The translations under genes and the position numbers were made by a program. From contig JAOAEQ010000005.1 of assembly GCA_026416715.1 (NCBI GenBank), positions 65,190 to 129,189 of the forward strand: 64,000 bases of DNA. The letters are read 5' to 3'. Source of the stretch: a bacterium (GTDB lineage Bacteria > UBP4 > UBA4092 > JAOAEQ01). Under the pieces are notes generated by a model. That model ran no database searches. It saw only the letters and a list, made by a program, of their open reading frames with translations, and was not told the origin of the DNA. Positions 35,703 to 43,672 of the stretch are shown here, piece after piece (position 1 is the first letter of the stretch; the number at the start of each line of letters is the position of its first letter).

Positions 35703-36122
35703 TTATTGGGTTCCGGTTATATCCGGACTCGTTACAATACCTAACCGATGTATTCCGGCTTTCTTAATAACATCCATGACCTGAACTACATAGCCATACG
35801 ATACTCTTCGATCCGCACGAAGAAACACCTCAGCACTTGATGTAGTCTGTCCAATCGCATTCATTTTCGATGCTAGTTCAGATAAGGTAATCGATTTATC
35901 ATTCAAATAAATCTTTTTATCATCTGCGATGGTAACCACCCACTTGCCGGTCACTTCGGTTCCTTGCGATTTGGTTTTTGGTAACTGAACGTTTAAACTC
36001 TGATGTAATACCGGCGTAACTATCATGAAAATAACTAATAATACCAACGCTACATCTATCAATGGAACCACATTGATAGTTGACATTGTTGTAATCGAAT
36101 CATTTTTTTTATTGAATGGCAT
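35703..36122 (-). CDS. tolR: Biopolymer transport protein ExbD/TolR
   Basis: 139 residues. Cytoplasmic stub, single membrane helix (about 20-40: VPLIDVALVLLVIFMIV) carrying the conserved Asp of the proton path (IDVALVLL), then the periplasmic ExbD domain (NVQLPKTKSQG, VFLRADRRVSYGYVVQVMDVIKKAG). With TolQ makes the proton-driven motor for the TolA-like protein. 55 bases downstream of tolQ. Confidence 0.95.
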   Translation of the reverse strand: MPFNKKNDSITTMSTINVVPLIDVALVLLVIFMIVTPVLHQSLNVQLPKTKSQGTEVTGKWVVTIADDKKIYLNDKSITLSELASKMNAIGQTTSSAEVFLRADRRVSYGYVVQVMDVIKKAGIHRLGIVTSPDITGTQ

Positions 36123-36177
36123 AATGATATTAAAGCAAAATGGTAATATTCAACATAATTTTTAGATTGTTTTGGTT

Positions 36178-36927
36178 TTACTGTTTTTCAACGAGACTTA
36201 ATATTTCTGACCCTACTTGTTCCATCTGTCGACTGATAAATTTAATTTGTCCGATAAAATAGTTATAGGCTATTAACGCAGGGATAGCTGCAGTTAATCC
36301 CGCAGCGGTCGCAATCAGCGCTTCAGCTAAACTTGGACCGATAGTTGTTATACTTGCGGTTCCTGCAGAACCCATAGTATAGAAAGCACTTAATATTCCC
36401 CAGACAGTTCCGAGTAATCCCCAATATGGACAAGCGCTAGCGGTTGTCCCTAAAAAATTTAAATATTTCTCCAATTGCGCTACTTGCATTTGCATCACCC
36501 GGGTTAATACTCGGTCAAGATTTCGCAGTTTACTTTCGTTCTCTAACGGATTCGAGACTGAGAGATGCGGTCCTATTTCGTGATACGCAGCTCGGACTAC
36601 TGCGACGACCGGATTATCCGGTACCTTTTCCAATTCGGTTACCTCCGGCAAACGACCTATCCTTGTCCAAATAGCATTGATAAAATTAACTGCTCGTGTT
36701 TTTGCTCTATGAATAACGAAAAAACGATTGAAGATAATCGCCCAGGATACTATCGAATAGAATAATAAAATTAACAGGATAAGTTTACCGACTGGTCCGC
36801 TATGGATAACTGATTGAACGATAGTTTGTATAAATATATTCCATGCACTATTATTGTTCGCCACATCAATCAATTGGACATTTTGTTGCGTCTGGATATG
36901 AGCAATACTGAAAAAAAAGGTTAGCAT
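36178..36927 (-). CDS. tolQ: MotA/TolQ/ExbB proton channel protein
   Basis: 249 residues. Three membrane helices: about 44-66 (GKLILLILLFYSIVSW), and a C-terminal pair (about 155-180 and 195-220) with YWGLLGTVWGILSAF and ALIATAAGLTAAIPALIAYN, the TolQ/ExbB signatures. Cytoplasmic loop holds a family-typical NRFFVIHRAK. Forms the pentameric ring of the Tol motor with TolR. AAGGAG lies 11 bases upstream of the ATG. Follows the DUF4340 gene by 15 bases, so the two are co-transcribed. Confidence 0.95.
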   Translation of the reverse strand: MLTFFFSIAHIQTQQNVQLIDVANNNSAWNIFIQTIVQSVIHSGPVGKLILLILLFYSIVSWAIIFNRFFVIHRAKTRAVNFINAIWTRIGRLPEVTELEKVPDNPVVAVVRAAYHEIGPHLSVSNPLENESKLRNLDRVLTRVMQMQVAQLEKYLNFLGTTASACPYWGLLGTVWGILSAFYTMGSAGTASITTIGPSLAEALIATAAGLTAAIPALIAYNYFIGQIKFISRQMEQVGSEILSLVEKQ

Positions 36928-36942
36928 GGTACCTATAACTCC

Positions 36943-38328
36943 TTATTGAGATTTTGACTCTGATTTCTGTTCCTGTAACTCTGTTTCATCAACCTTTAGC
37001 TCTTGGAATATACTGGCATCAAGTTGAAACACAAAATCTTTATCACTACTCTGAGCATACAGTAACCCAGATTTATGATCTATCGTACCAAAAGATAATG
37101 TTGGTAATTCTATATTACCTGTTCGCAACTTGATGATGAGAGAAGGTTTACTTAATCCATATCGAGCAAGGTTTTTCGGGTTTGTTTCCCCGAACTCTTT
37201 AATAGTTATACCATTTATTTGCCAAATAAGCTCGTCTATTTTCGACGCATCCGCTTTGCATGTTTTCGGTGAGATTATATACCATCCCCTTTTTTCCTTA
37301 TTACAGATAATAGTTTTATTTGGGTATTGCAATTCAATTCGCGTGATACTATCAACATCAAAGGTTAAAACCGTCCGATCACGCAATTCGGTTAGTGAAC
37401 GAACCATCAACTCGTTAATCGCAGATGTTTCTATACTAAATATATACGATTTATCTGCTGTTTTTGCATACACCGCCTTAGATTGCGCGTCTATTTTCCC
37501 AAGCGATAGTAAATATATTTTTCCATCCGGCGATTGCAATTTAAACTCTGCTTGCGGTTTATCTAATCCATACTTGCGCAATTCGTTCGGCGATTCATCA
37601 ATAAACTGTTTAACTTCCAATCCTTGAATTTTCCAGAGAATATCATTGAGTTTATTCCGGTCAGCTTTAACTCTTACTGGTTTAATTACCCACCATTCAT
37701 CTTTTTGTTTTTCGCAGAGAAATTCAGTATTCGGGTATTTTAGGTTAACCTGAACGATACTATTCGACTCAAACTCGAATACTTTTTTATCCCGTAAATC
37801 TATCGGTTCTTTTTTCCACTGATTGATACTATGAGCCGGAAGCAAATATATTTTGTAAGGTTCATTTTCCCGCCGAACATAATAATCTTCATCATTCGGC
37901 GTTTTATTCCCGACATAGATATTTACGGTAGAACGTTGCACGGTATTGAATGTTAGTCTAATACTCATTGCTGGACTATCGAGTCCATACGTTGCCATTT
38001 CCAATTCTTTTCCTTCAATAATTCGTGATGGTTTAAGCTCTTTGAATTCATTAATAAGACTATCCACTTCAAATTTATCTGCTTTTGCGACAACCGGCAA
38101 TTTCATTTCCCATTGATTATCTTTTGTCCGTTCAACTCGAATTATGTTCGTGGTATCCTGCTGAATAATTTCAAACTGCACTACTGCTGCTGGGTCATAT
38201 TTAGCAATAAACGGTTCGCTCGGTTTACCCGGTTCCTGCTCCGGAATAGGTTTTCGTTCAAAAACATAGATATAACTACCGAGTAAAATTACAATAATTA
38301 TTGCAATGATGGTGTTTCGATATTTCAT
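36943..38328 (-). CDS. DUF4340-family membrane-anchored protein
   Basis: 461 residues: N-terminal membrane helix (about 6-22), then three tandem DUF4340-like units (about 45-185, 190-325, 330-450). Each has a beta strand ending in ADRNKLNDIL-like helices and a KYGLDKPQ/RYGLSKPS segment (YGLDSPAM in the first). DUF4340 proteins are often coded with gliding/ABC-2 GldG-type genes, but here it heads the tol-pal operon. It faces the periplasm. A specific role is unknown; the context points to envelope function. Confidence 0.83.
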   Translation of the reverse strand: MKYRNTIIAIIIVILLGSYIYVFERKPIPEQEPGKPSEPFIAKYDPAAVVQFEIIQQDTTNIIRVERTKDNQWEMKLPVVAKADKFEVDSLINEFKELKPSRIIEGKELEMATYGLDSPAMSIRLTFNTVQRSTVNIYVGNKTPNDEDYYVRRENEPYKIYLLPAHSINQWKKEPIDLRDKKVFEFESNSIVQVNLKYPNTEFLCEKQKDEWWVIKPVRVKADRNKLNDILWKIQGLEVKQFIDESPNELRKYGLDKPQAEFKLQSPDGKIYLLSLGKIDAQSKAVYAKTADKSYIFSIETSAINELMVRSLTELRDRTVLTFDVDSITRIELQYPNKTIICNKEKRGWYIISPKTCKADASKIDELIWQINGITIKEFGETNPKNLARYGLSKPSLIIKLRTGNIELPTLSFGTIDHKSGLLYAQSSDKDFVFQLDASIFQELKVDETELQEQKSESKSQ

Positions 38329-38580
38329 AGTTTGGAAATAAAAAATAATAGGTTAATATTAATATCAGATTATTTTACACGAAAATGGCGGAATCCTGCT
38401 AGCGATATGGGTTATATACTTTCAGGGTTCAGAACGACTCAGTGCTTAATGAACGAATCACAACGAAGTTGCGCCCAGATAACCATGGGGTAAAAATCAT
38501 TAGGGTTTCAACGTTGACTTCTCATCCCTTGAAAGTGGGGTGGAATGGATAGTGTTGCAGGATGCAGAACAACCATGGAG

Positions 38581-39678
38581 CTAATGGAGATATTTTTTAG
38601 GATTGAGGGTAATTTCTTTCATGCGATTCAAGTAATACATATAATGCTCAAATGAAACATCTGGCGGTACTAAATGGTCACACCACGGAACATATCCCCC
38701 GGATACACATAAATACGGTAATTTCGTTTCCAGTTCCTGGTCAATCGCCTGTTTCCCTTGCGCTAGAGCGCGTTTATCTATTCCGCCGAGTAACTGGAGG
38801 GTTTTACCATATTTTTTCCGTAACGCAACGGGATCCATTCCGCTCGCTACTTCTATTGGATACACTCCGGTAACTCCGCCTTCTAGCCATAACGGAATAA
38901 GTTCTTCGATATTACCATCGCAGTCAACCAGAATAATATCTATCCCATGCTCTATTAGGAAAGACGTAACTTTTTTATAACAGGGAAGAATAAATTCTTT
39001 AAACATCGCTGGAGATAATAACGATGCGGTTTTATAACACATATCTTCCCACATCGTTGCGTAATCTATATCCGGAATTTCTACAACTGCACGACGAATG
39101 ACCTGAATATAGAACTCGGTCAGATACTCCATCATTTCGTGAACGAACTCTGGCGAGTCATAGAACATCAGCGAGAAATTTTCCACACCAATCCAATTCC
39201 GTAGAACACCATAGAAACTCCCCGCATGGATTGATATTGGATAATCCCGCTCTTTCCACATACGTTTACGGTCTTCCCAATCATAAGGGTATCGTCGGGG
39301 TGAATTCGGATTAAGCCGTTCTTTTTTCAATTTCTCCCAATCAGCGCGAGTTTTTATCGGATATTCGAGAAATAACGGCATCGTTGCCCGACCGTGCTCT
39401 TTAAACTCTTGACGTTTAACGCCGTTCCAATCGATAAAAATGCGGTATTTATCCGTTTCTTCCAACGTTGTTTCTTTAAACGCAGGAACCAAACCGGTAT
39501 TAACACCGACACTTTCTCTACGATCAACACCGAAGTAATCTAAAAGATGTACATCTTGCGGTAACCCTTCTTGATACCATCTTTCTACCGTATCGTCCCA
39601 ATACCACAGTTCCCACCACGGCGGGCGGTCAACCTCCTGAAATCGCATGGTACGGAGAAATCGTTCTCGTGCATTCAT
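38581..39678 (-). CDS. Uroporphyrinogen decarboxylase-like (URO-D superfamily) protein
   Basis: 365 residues from ATG 39678, with GAGGA six to seven bases upstream (that GAGGA overlaps an earlier in-frame ATG at 39696, which is therefore unlikely). TIM-barrel URO-D fold: MNARERFLRTMRFQEVDRPPWWE at the N-terminus in parts, IDIILVDCDGNIEELIPLWLEGG, LLGGIDKRAL and GGYVPWCDHLVPPDVS. The VDCDGN and GGYVPxxDHxVPPD motifs mark the methyltransferase-like subgroup common in anaerobic and candidate-phylum bacteria, not true HemE. Lies alone between two spacers; substrate not known. A corrinoid or methyl-transfer role is inference from the superfamily. Confidence 0.8.
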   Translation of the reverse strand: MNARERFLRTMRFQEVDRPPWWELWYWDDTVERWYQEGLPQDVHLLDYFGVDRRESVGVNTGLVPAFKETTLEETDKYRIFIDWNGVKRQEFKEHGRATMPLFLEYPIKTRADWEKLKKERLNPNSPRRYPYDWEDRKRMWKERDYPISIHAGSFYGVLRNWIGVENFSLMFYDSPEFVHEMMEYLTEFYIQVIRRAVVEIPDIDYATMWEDMCYKTASLLSPAMFKEFILPCYKKVTSFLIEHGIDIILVDCDGNIEELIPLWLEGGVTGVYPIEVASGMDPVALRKKYGKTLQLLGGIDKRALAQGKQAIDQELETKLPYLCVSGGYVPWCDHLVPPDVSFEHYMYYLNRMKEITLNPKKYLH

Positions 39679-39732
39679 ATATTTTTCCTCTTTCATAATA
39701 ACGATTTAAACTTCAATCGTAAATTTTCAATC

Positions 39733-40803
39733 TCATCGAATCCAACCACCACCGAGAACAATATCGTCTTGATAGAATACTGCCGCTTGACCGGGAGTAA
39801 CCGCACGTTGCGGTTGGTTAAATTTAACGATAACGGAATTAGCAAGTCTAGGATTCGGAGTTATAACCGCATCCGCAGGTTCGTGTTTATATCGGATTTT
39901 AACCTGCGCTACAATCGGTTCAGTCAGCGTATCGAACGCTATCCAATTCAAGGTATCTACGACCAGTTCATCACGATATACATCCTCCGCCCCGCCAACG
40001 ATTACTTCATTTTTCTTGGCATCTATGCCAACGACGTATAATGGCCGTCCGGCAGAGATTCCTAACCCGCTTCGCTGTCCGATGGTATACCGATAAATCC
40101 CCTGGTGTTTCCCCAGTTTTCTCCCCGCAAGGTCAACAATGTATCCTTCTTGTGGTTGCAACGCTAACTCTTTTTGAATGAATCGGATATAATCATTATC
40201 CGGGATAAAACAGATTTCTTGACTATCCGGTTTATCAGATACCGGAAGACCGAACTGTCGCGCTAATTTCCTCGTTTGCGGTTTCGTATATTTCCCCAGC
40301 GGAAACTGAATCCGTGCAAGTTGCTCCTGTTTCATTGAAAATAATGCATAGGATTGGTCTTTTGCCTTATCAACACCTTTTTTGAGTAGATACCGCGATT
40401 TCTGGGAATCATACTCGATATTCGCATAATGACCGGTGGCAAGTTGTTCTATCCCAAGTGCTGCAGATTTATCCAGCAAAAAATGGAATTTTATTTCCTG
40501 ATTACAGAGAATGCATGGATTCGGAGTCCGCCCGTTAACATATTCGCGGCAGAAATAATCAATAACATACAGTTTAAATTCTTGTTCATAATTCATCACA
40601 TAAAACGGGATATCTAGTTGCGTGCAGACACGCCGTGCATCATCGATATCGCCGACTCCACAACATCGGCTAGCTTCAGACCAGAGTCGCATGGTTATCC
40701 CAACCACGGTATACCCTGACTGTTTCAAGAGCGCTGCTGCCGTGCTACTATCCACGCCGCCGCTCATAGCGACAGCTATTTTCGGTTTATTCCGTTGCCT
40801 CAT
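39733..40803 (-). CDS. mnmA: tRNA-specific 2-thiouridylase MnmA
   Basis: Thiolates U34 of tRNA-Lys, -Glu and -Gln. 356 residues. PP-loop AMSGGVDSS near the N-terminus, GRTPNPCILCNQEIKF (first catalytic Cys and zinc/iron-binding CxxC pair), SQEICFIPDNDY (second Cys), and the C-terminal RYTIGQRSGLGIS and TPGQAAVFY signatures. The window also contains tRNA-Lys(TTT) and tRNA-Glu(TTC), both MnmA substrates. Start ATG 40803 has no clear ribosome site. Complete. Confidence 0.96.
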   Translation of the reverse strand: MRQRNKPKIAVAMSGGVDSSTAAALLKQSGYTVVGITMRLWSEASRCCGVGDIDDARRVCTQLDIPFYVMNYEQEFKLYVIDYFCREYVNGRTPNPCILCNQEIKFHFLLDKSAALGIEQLATGHYANIEYDSQKSRYLLKKGVDKAKDQSYALFSMKQEQLARIQFPLGKYTKPQTRKLARQFGLPVSDKPDSQEICFIPDNDYIRFIQKELALQPQEGYIVDLAGRKLGKHQGIYRYTIGQRSGLGISAGRPLYVVGIDAKKNEVIVGGAEDVYRDELVVDTLNWIAFDTLTEPIVAQVKIRYKHEPADAVITPNPRLANSVIVKFNQPQRAVTPGQAAVFYQDDIVLGGGWIR

Positions 40804-40950
40804 ATATAGTTACTAAATGATTAATAATGATACAATACGATTCGGGAGAAATAATAACCGGAATAGACACGTGGAGGCAAGATTGATTATTTGATATTTT
40901 TTACGTAGAACCTGGCTCTTCGTCCTTGACACTCTGAGCAGTTGAGTATC

Positions 40951-41664
40951 CTACCACCAAACCATACTTCGTAAATCTTCAATCCGATGGATAACAGCAT
41001 CACGGACTTTAATCGCTTGTTGGAACAGGGTATCGGTTTGTGATGGTAAGACGGTTTCAGTTTGTTTAATTTTTACTATTGCATCTAAGCAAATATTGAT
41101 ACTACGTAACGCACGTTTACATTTGGCAATATTACCAACAATCCCGTCGCGATCATATCCATATGCATGACCACCGGCAATATGCGCAGCAATCTGATAT
41201 CCGTGATAATGCAACTGACGGATTGACTCGTTCTCAAACGGGGTGTCGTAGAGTGGTTTAACGAACTGGTTGACTAAAATAGCGAACTCATATGCTATCT
41301 GGTATGCATAGATGTTATGGAAATCATCTAATTCTTCTTCGAATTCTTCTACCGTCCATGGCGGTTCTTCCGGTTCGTATTCGACTTCAGCTTCAACATC
41401 CGATTCATTAACCGTGTCGTCAATTTCAGCGGGAACTTCTGGAAACTCAGCACCTTCAATTTCAGCAAATAATTCGTTGAACGCCGCTTCAACCGGGTCA
41501 GGGGTTCCTGCTGCTTCATATTTTTTTAATGACTGTTCAAACTTTTTTAGAAAATAATCCGCTCGCCGGTCTTGCTCCTGAAAAAACGCTTCCCACTGGT
41601 CTTCAGTCCAATCAGCAGCATCATCCCAGTTATTGACTGAGTTCTCTTCTTCCCAAATCGCCAT
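40951..41664 (-). CDS. Acidic hypothetical protein
   Basis: Not recognised. 237 residues; the first 110 are strongly acidic and low in complexity (NWDDAADWTEDQWEAFFQEQ, EAEVEYEPEEPPWTVEEFEEEL), with repeated W-D/E patterns. The C-terminal half is a helical domain with HNIYAYQIAYEFAILVNQ, LHYHGYQIAAHIAGGHAYGYDRDGIVGN in parts, and KCKRALRSINICLDAIVKI. No signal peptide or membrane helix, so cytoplasmic. The helical half looks like a four-helix bundle with conserved-looking His and Tyr residues; a HEPN- or ferritin-like fold is conceivable but unsupported. It follows (minus strand) an imperfect palindrome and precedes mnmA by 147 bases. Confidence 0.65.
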   Translation of the reverse strand: MAIWEEENSVNNWDDAADWTEDQWEAFFQEQDRRADYFLKKFEQSLKKYEAAGTPDPVEAAFNELFAEIEGAEFPEVPAEIDDTVNESDVEAEVEYEPEEPPWTVEEFEEELDDFHNIYAYQIAYEFAILVNQFVKPLYDTPFENESIRQLHYHGYQIAAHIAGGHAYGYDRDGIVGNIAKCKRALRSINICLDAIVKIKQTETVLPSQTDTLFQQAIKVRDAVIHRIEDLRSMVWW

Positions 41665-41781
41665 AAAACAGTGTATGCAAAATGAGACGATTATTTCGGT
41701 TATATCTTCCGCTAATTAAGATAACCTGAAACCGGAAAAAAAGCAAGTCGAAAAATAATAATAATGAACCAACGACGAAAT

Positions 41782-41830
41782 AGCGGGGTAGAATGAGAAT
41801 TGAACCGTTCAATTCTCATTGAACTCCGCT
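41782..41830. repeat. 23-bp-arm imperfect palindrome
   Basis: Arms 41782-41804 and 41808-41830 match at 20 of 23 positions around a CCG loop; the inner 13 bp (AATGAGAATTGAA and complement) are perfect. No T tract on either strand. It lies in the 317-base stretch between the acidic gene and the 48-residue gene. The rest of that stretch holds the terminator at 41911 and nothing else I can see. Confidence 0.7.
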
Positions 41831-41910
41831 AGTGCAAAAGAGCGGAGAAACACCGTAACAAGATATTAACCCTATGTAAATCAATAATTTATAAACATAG
41901 GGAATGAAAA

Positions 41911-41951
41911 AGAATAAAAAAACCGACTTTGGTGATAATCCAAAGTCGGTT
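41911..41951 (-). terminator. Rho-independent terminator of the 48-residue gene
   Basis: Arms 41921-41932 and 41940-41951 (AACCGACTTTGG/CCAAAGTCGGTT) form a perfect 12-bp stem; on the minus strand TTTTTATTCT follows. It lies 30 bases beyond the stop of the small gene. Confidence 0.88.
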
Positions 41952-41981
41952 GTAGCTCAGATAGTATCGATTAAGTTCCGG

Positions 41982-42128
41982 TTATTTCTTAATATCAGCT
42001 GATTGTTTCGCCAAGAAAAATTCCATAGTCCGGAATATAACCGATAATGACCATGAAGCTAATCCGATAGTGATAAGCGTTATACTACTCATTACGATGA
42101 TGGTTGATATATTCATTATTTCTGCCAT
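41982..42128 (-). CDS. 48-residue single-span membrane microprotein
   Basis: Too short for most gene finders. From ATG 42128 the 48 residues begin MAEIMNISTIIV, then one hydrophobic helix (about 8-32: VMSSITLITIGLASWSLSVIF) and a short basic end (RTMEFFLAKQSADIKK). GAAGGGGGAG lies about ten bases upstream, among the best ribosome sites in the window, and a strong terminator follows 30 bases after the stop. That combination supports a real transcription unit. The SWSLSVIFR stretch resembles the first helix of TolQ/ExbB-type proteins, possibly by chance. The 243 bases between it and the next gene (42129-42371) are AT-rich and show nothing else. Confidence 0.7.
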   Translation of the reverse strand: MAEIMNISTIIVMSSITLITIGLASWSLSVIFRTMEFFLAKQSADIKK

Positions 42129-42371
42129 AAAGATACACTCCCCCTTCGTTAACTATTTATAGGAGCAATATTTATGCCAGAACCTATCTATATCGTAACT
42201 ATAATATTTACAATAAAATATAAAAATATTATTAGGGGATAACCTGCATTTGTGGCAGGGATTAGACAGGGGTGATAGTTCTACCTGTGGAGAAAAAGCA
42301 ACAGGGGTGTTTAAGTAAGTTTGATAATATCACTCAATAAATCTTAGGGGGAAAACTTGTTGAAGTCAGTC

Positions 42372-42920
42372 CTATGATTTTTTCTTTTCAGCAGTATCTT
42401 TTTTATTCTCAATGAACGACTCGAGCTTTTTCGTCCATTCTTCCAACTTTTTACTAACATTCCCGGCACCGGTTTCAACATCTTTATTTATCTCTTCTAA
42501 TTCTTTTTTAAGTTTTTCGATCCCAGGTTTAGCTTTTTCTTCTGCTGTTTTCGATGCGGCATCTAATTCACTACCAGCTTTTTCTAACAATCGTTTAACC
42601 TTTTCTTTACCTTTTTGCGTGGCAAGTTCCAACCGTGCCGCTGCAACTTCTGCTTTCGACTGCAACAGATGGAGTTTCAACTCTAATGTCTGTTCTTTTT
42701 GTCGCTGTTCATCGACCGCAGCAGCAGACTCTTGCTCTTTCTCCGATTTCATCGATTGCGATTGAAGCTCGCGAGAAGCAGCAGTTCGGTTTATCTGTTG
42801 TAATTCTTTAGTTTGAAAATAAACATATACCGCTAATCCTAACGCTACCAGCGCAATGAGAAACGTTAGAAATGTCATAATTCCGCCATAAGATTTTAAC
42901 CGTTGTTGTTCAAAGTTCAT
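42372..42920 (-). CDS. Membrane-anchored coiled-coil protein
   Basis: 182 residues from ATG 42920 (MNFEQQRLKSYGG), with GAGGGGAG upstream; an in-frame start at 42953 lacks one. One membrane helix (about 16-36: FLTFLIALVALGLAVYVYF), then a nearly continuous charged coiled coil rich in Glu, Lys and Gln (40-182), ending ENKKDTAEKKKS. No enzymatic motif. It faces, head to head, a second protein of the same layout at 43025. A role as scaffold, tether or stress-linked envelope protein is possible; unknown. Confidence 0.72.
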   Translation of the reverse strand: MNFEQQRLKSYGGIMTFLTFLIALVALGLAVYVYFQTKELQQINRTAASRELQSQSMKSEKEQESAAAVDEQRQKEQTLELKLHLLQSKAEVAAARLELATQKGKEKVKRLLEKAGSELDAASKTAEEKAKPGIEKLKKELEEINKDVETGAGNVSKKLEEWTKKLESFIENKKDTAEKKKS

Positions 42921-42973
42921 AGGTAAACTCCCCTCAAATAAAAATGTTTGCAAACGCGTTATTTTATGCTACC

Positions 42974-43002
42974 ATATTACCACTAAATTTGATACATTTC
43001 AA
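42974..43002 (-). promoter_or_regulatory. Possible promoter for the coiled-coil gene
   Basis: On the minus strand TTGAAA and TAATAT are 17 bases apart, about 50 bases upstream of the ATG. On the plus strand a weaker TTGCAA-N16-TACCAT (42948-42975) points at the gene at 43025, so two face-to-face promoters may share this 104-base gap. Confidence 0.35.
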
Positions 43003-43024
43003 TAACTTTTTTGAGAGGAATCTT

Positions 43025-43423
43025 ATGGAACTCACTCGCTCACAAAAAGGAAGTACGAATTGGATATTAATCGTTCTCTTAGTTATCGCTATTGTATTAG
43101 CGATATGCTTTTATACTCAAAAACGGATTATCGAAAAAGACCGGGATAATCTTGCTGCAGAATTACAGTCTTCCAAAGATACGACGAGTACGACGCTAAT
43201 GCACGGCGCTAATCAAGAACTAGAATCATTGAAAAAACAGAATCAAGATTTAGCTCAACAATTAACCTTTGCGCATGATAGTATCAAACAGTTACAATCG
43301 GAACTCGCTGACCTGAAAAAGAAACAGAGTCAACCGGATAAAAAACCAAAAACGACAGTAAAAAAACCCACCTCGAAAACTTCAACCAAGAAAACTACCA
43401 CCGCTAAAAAAACGAAGAAGTAA
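43025..43423 (+). CDS. Membrane-anchored coiled-coil protein with Lys/Thr-rich tail
   Basis: 132 residues from ATG 43025 (MELTRSQKGS), with GAGAGGA upstream; a longer frame from 42944 would overlap the divergent promoter region. One membrane helix (about 14-34: WILIVLLVIAIVLAICFY), a heptad-like coil (36-100: NQELESLKKQNQDLAQQ, IKQLQSELADLKKKQ) and a histone-like tail of Lys, Pro and Thr (QPDKKPKTTVKKP, TKKTTTAKKTKK). The basic tail could bind nucleic acid or anionic polymers. Unknown function; divergent from a gene of similar build. Confidence 0.7.
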   Translation: MELTRSQKGSTNWILIVLLVIAIVLAICFYTQKRIIEKDRDNLAAELQSSKDTTSTTLMHGANQELESLKKQNQDLAQQLTFAHDSIKQLQSELADLKKKQSQPDKKPKTTVKKPTSKTSTKKTTTAKKTKK

Positions 43424-43558
43424 TCGTATGCGGTGATAGATAGAAAATCATGCTGATGCTATAACAATAAACCTACCCAAAACTAGTTCCGAGACCAAAT
43501 CGGGGTTAAATCATAGTGCCGTCTTTCGCATCAGATAAATCTGCATAAATCAAGATTA

Positions 43559-43576
43559 GCCGGAGCAAACTCCGGC
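43559..43576. terminator. Weak hairpin between convergent genes
   Basis: GCCGGAG/CTCCGGC with a 4-base loop, followed by a second imperfect inverted repeat (43589-43610). It lies between the stop of the plus-strand gene at 43423 and that of the minus-strand regulator at 43673. The GC stem suits a terminator for either, but there is no proper T tract. Confidence 0.3.
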
Positions 43577-43672
43577 GTCTGGACTTTGATAAATCCCTAA
43601 TGTATTTAGGATTAGATAATCCGGATTTGTTGCTATATCAGTTCCGCTTGTCTCAGATAATGTTCTTCTCGA

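Noticed and set aside
38329-38580. Hidden gene in the 250-base gap before the URO-D-like gene stop
   Set aside because: No open frame with a ribosome site, no clear hairpin; appears to be plain spacer.
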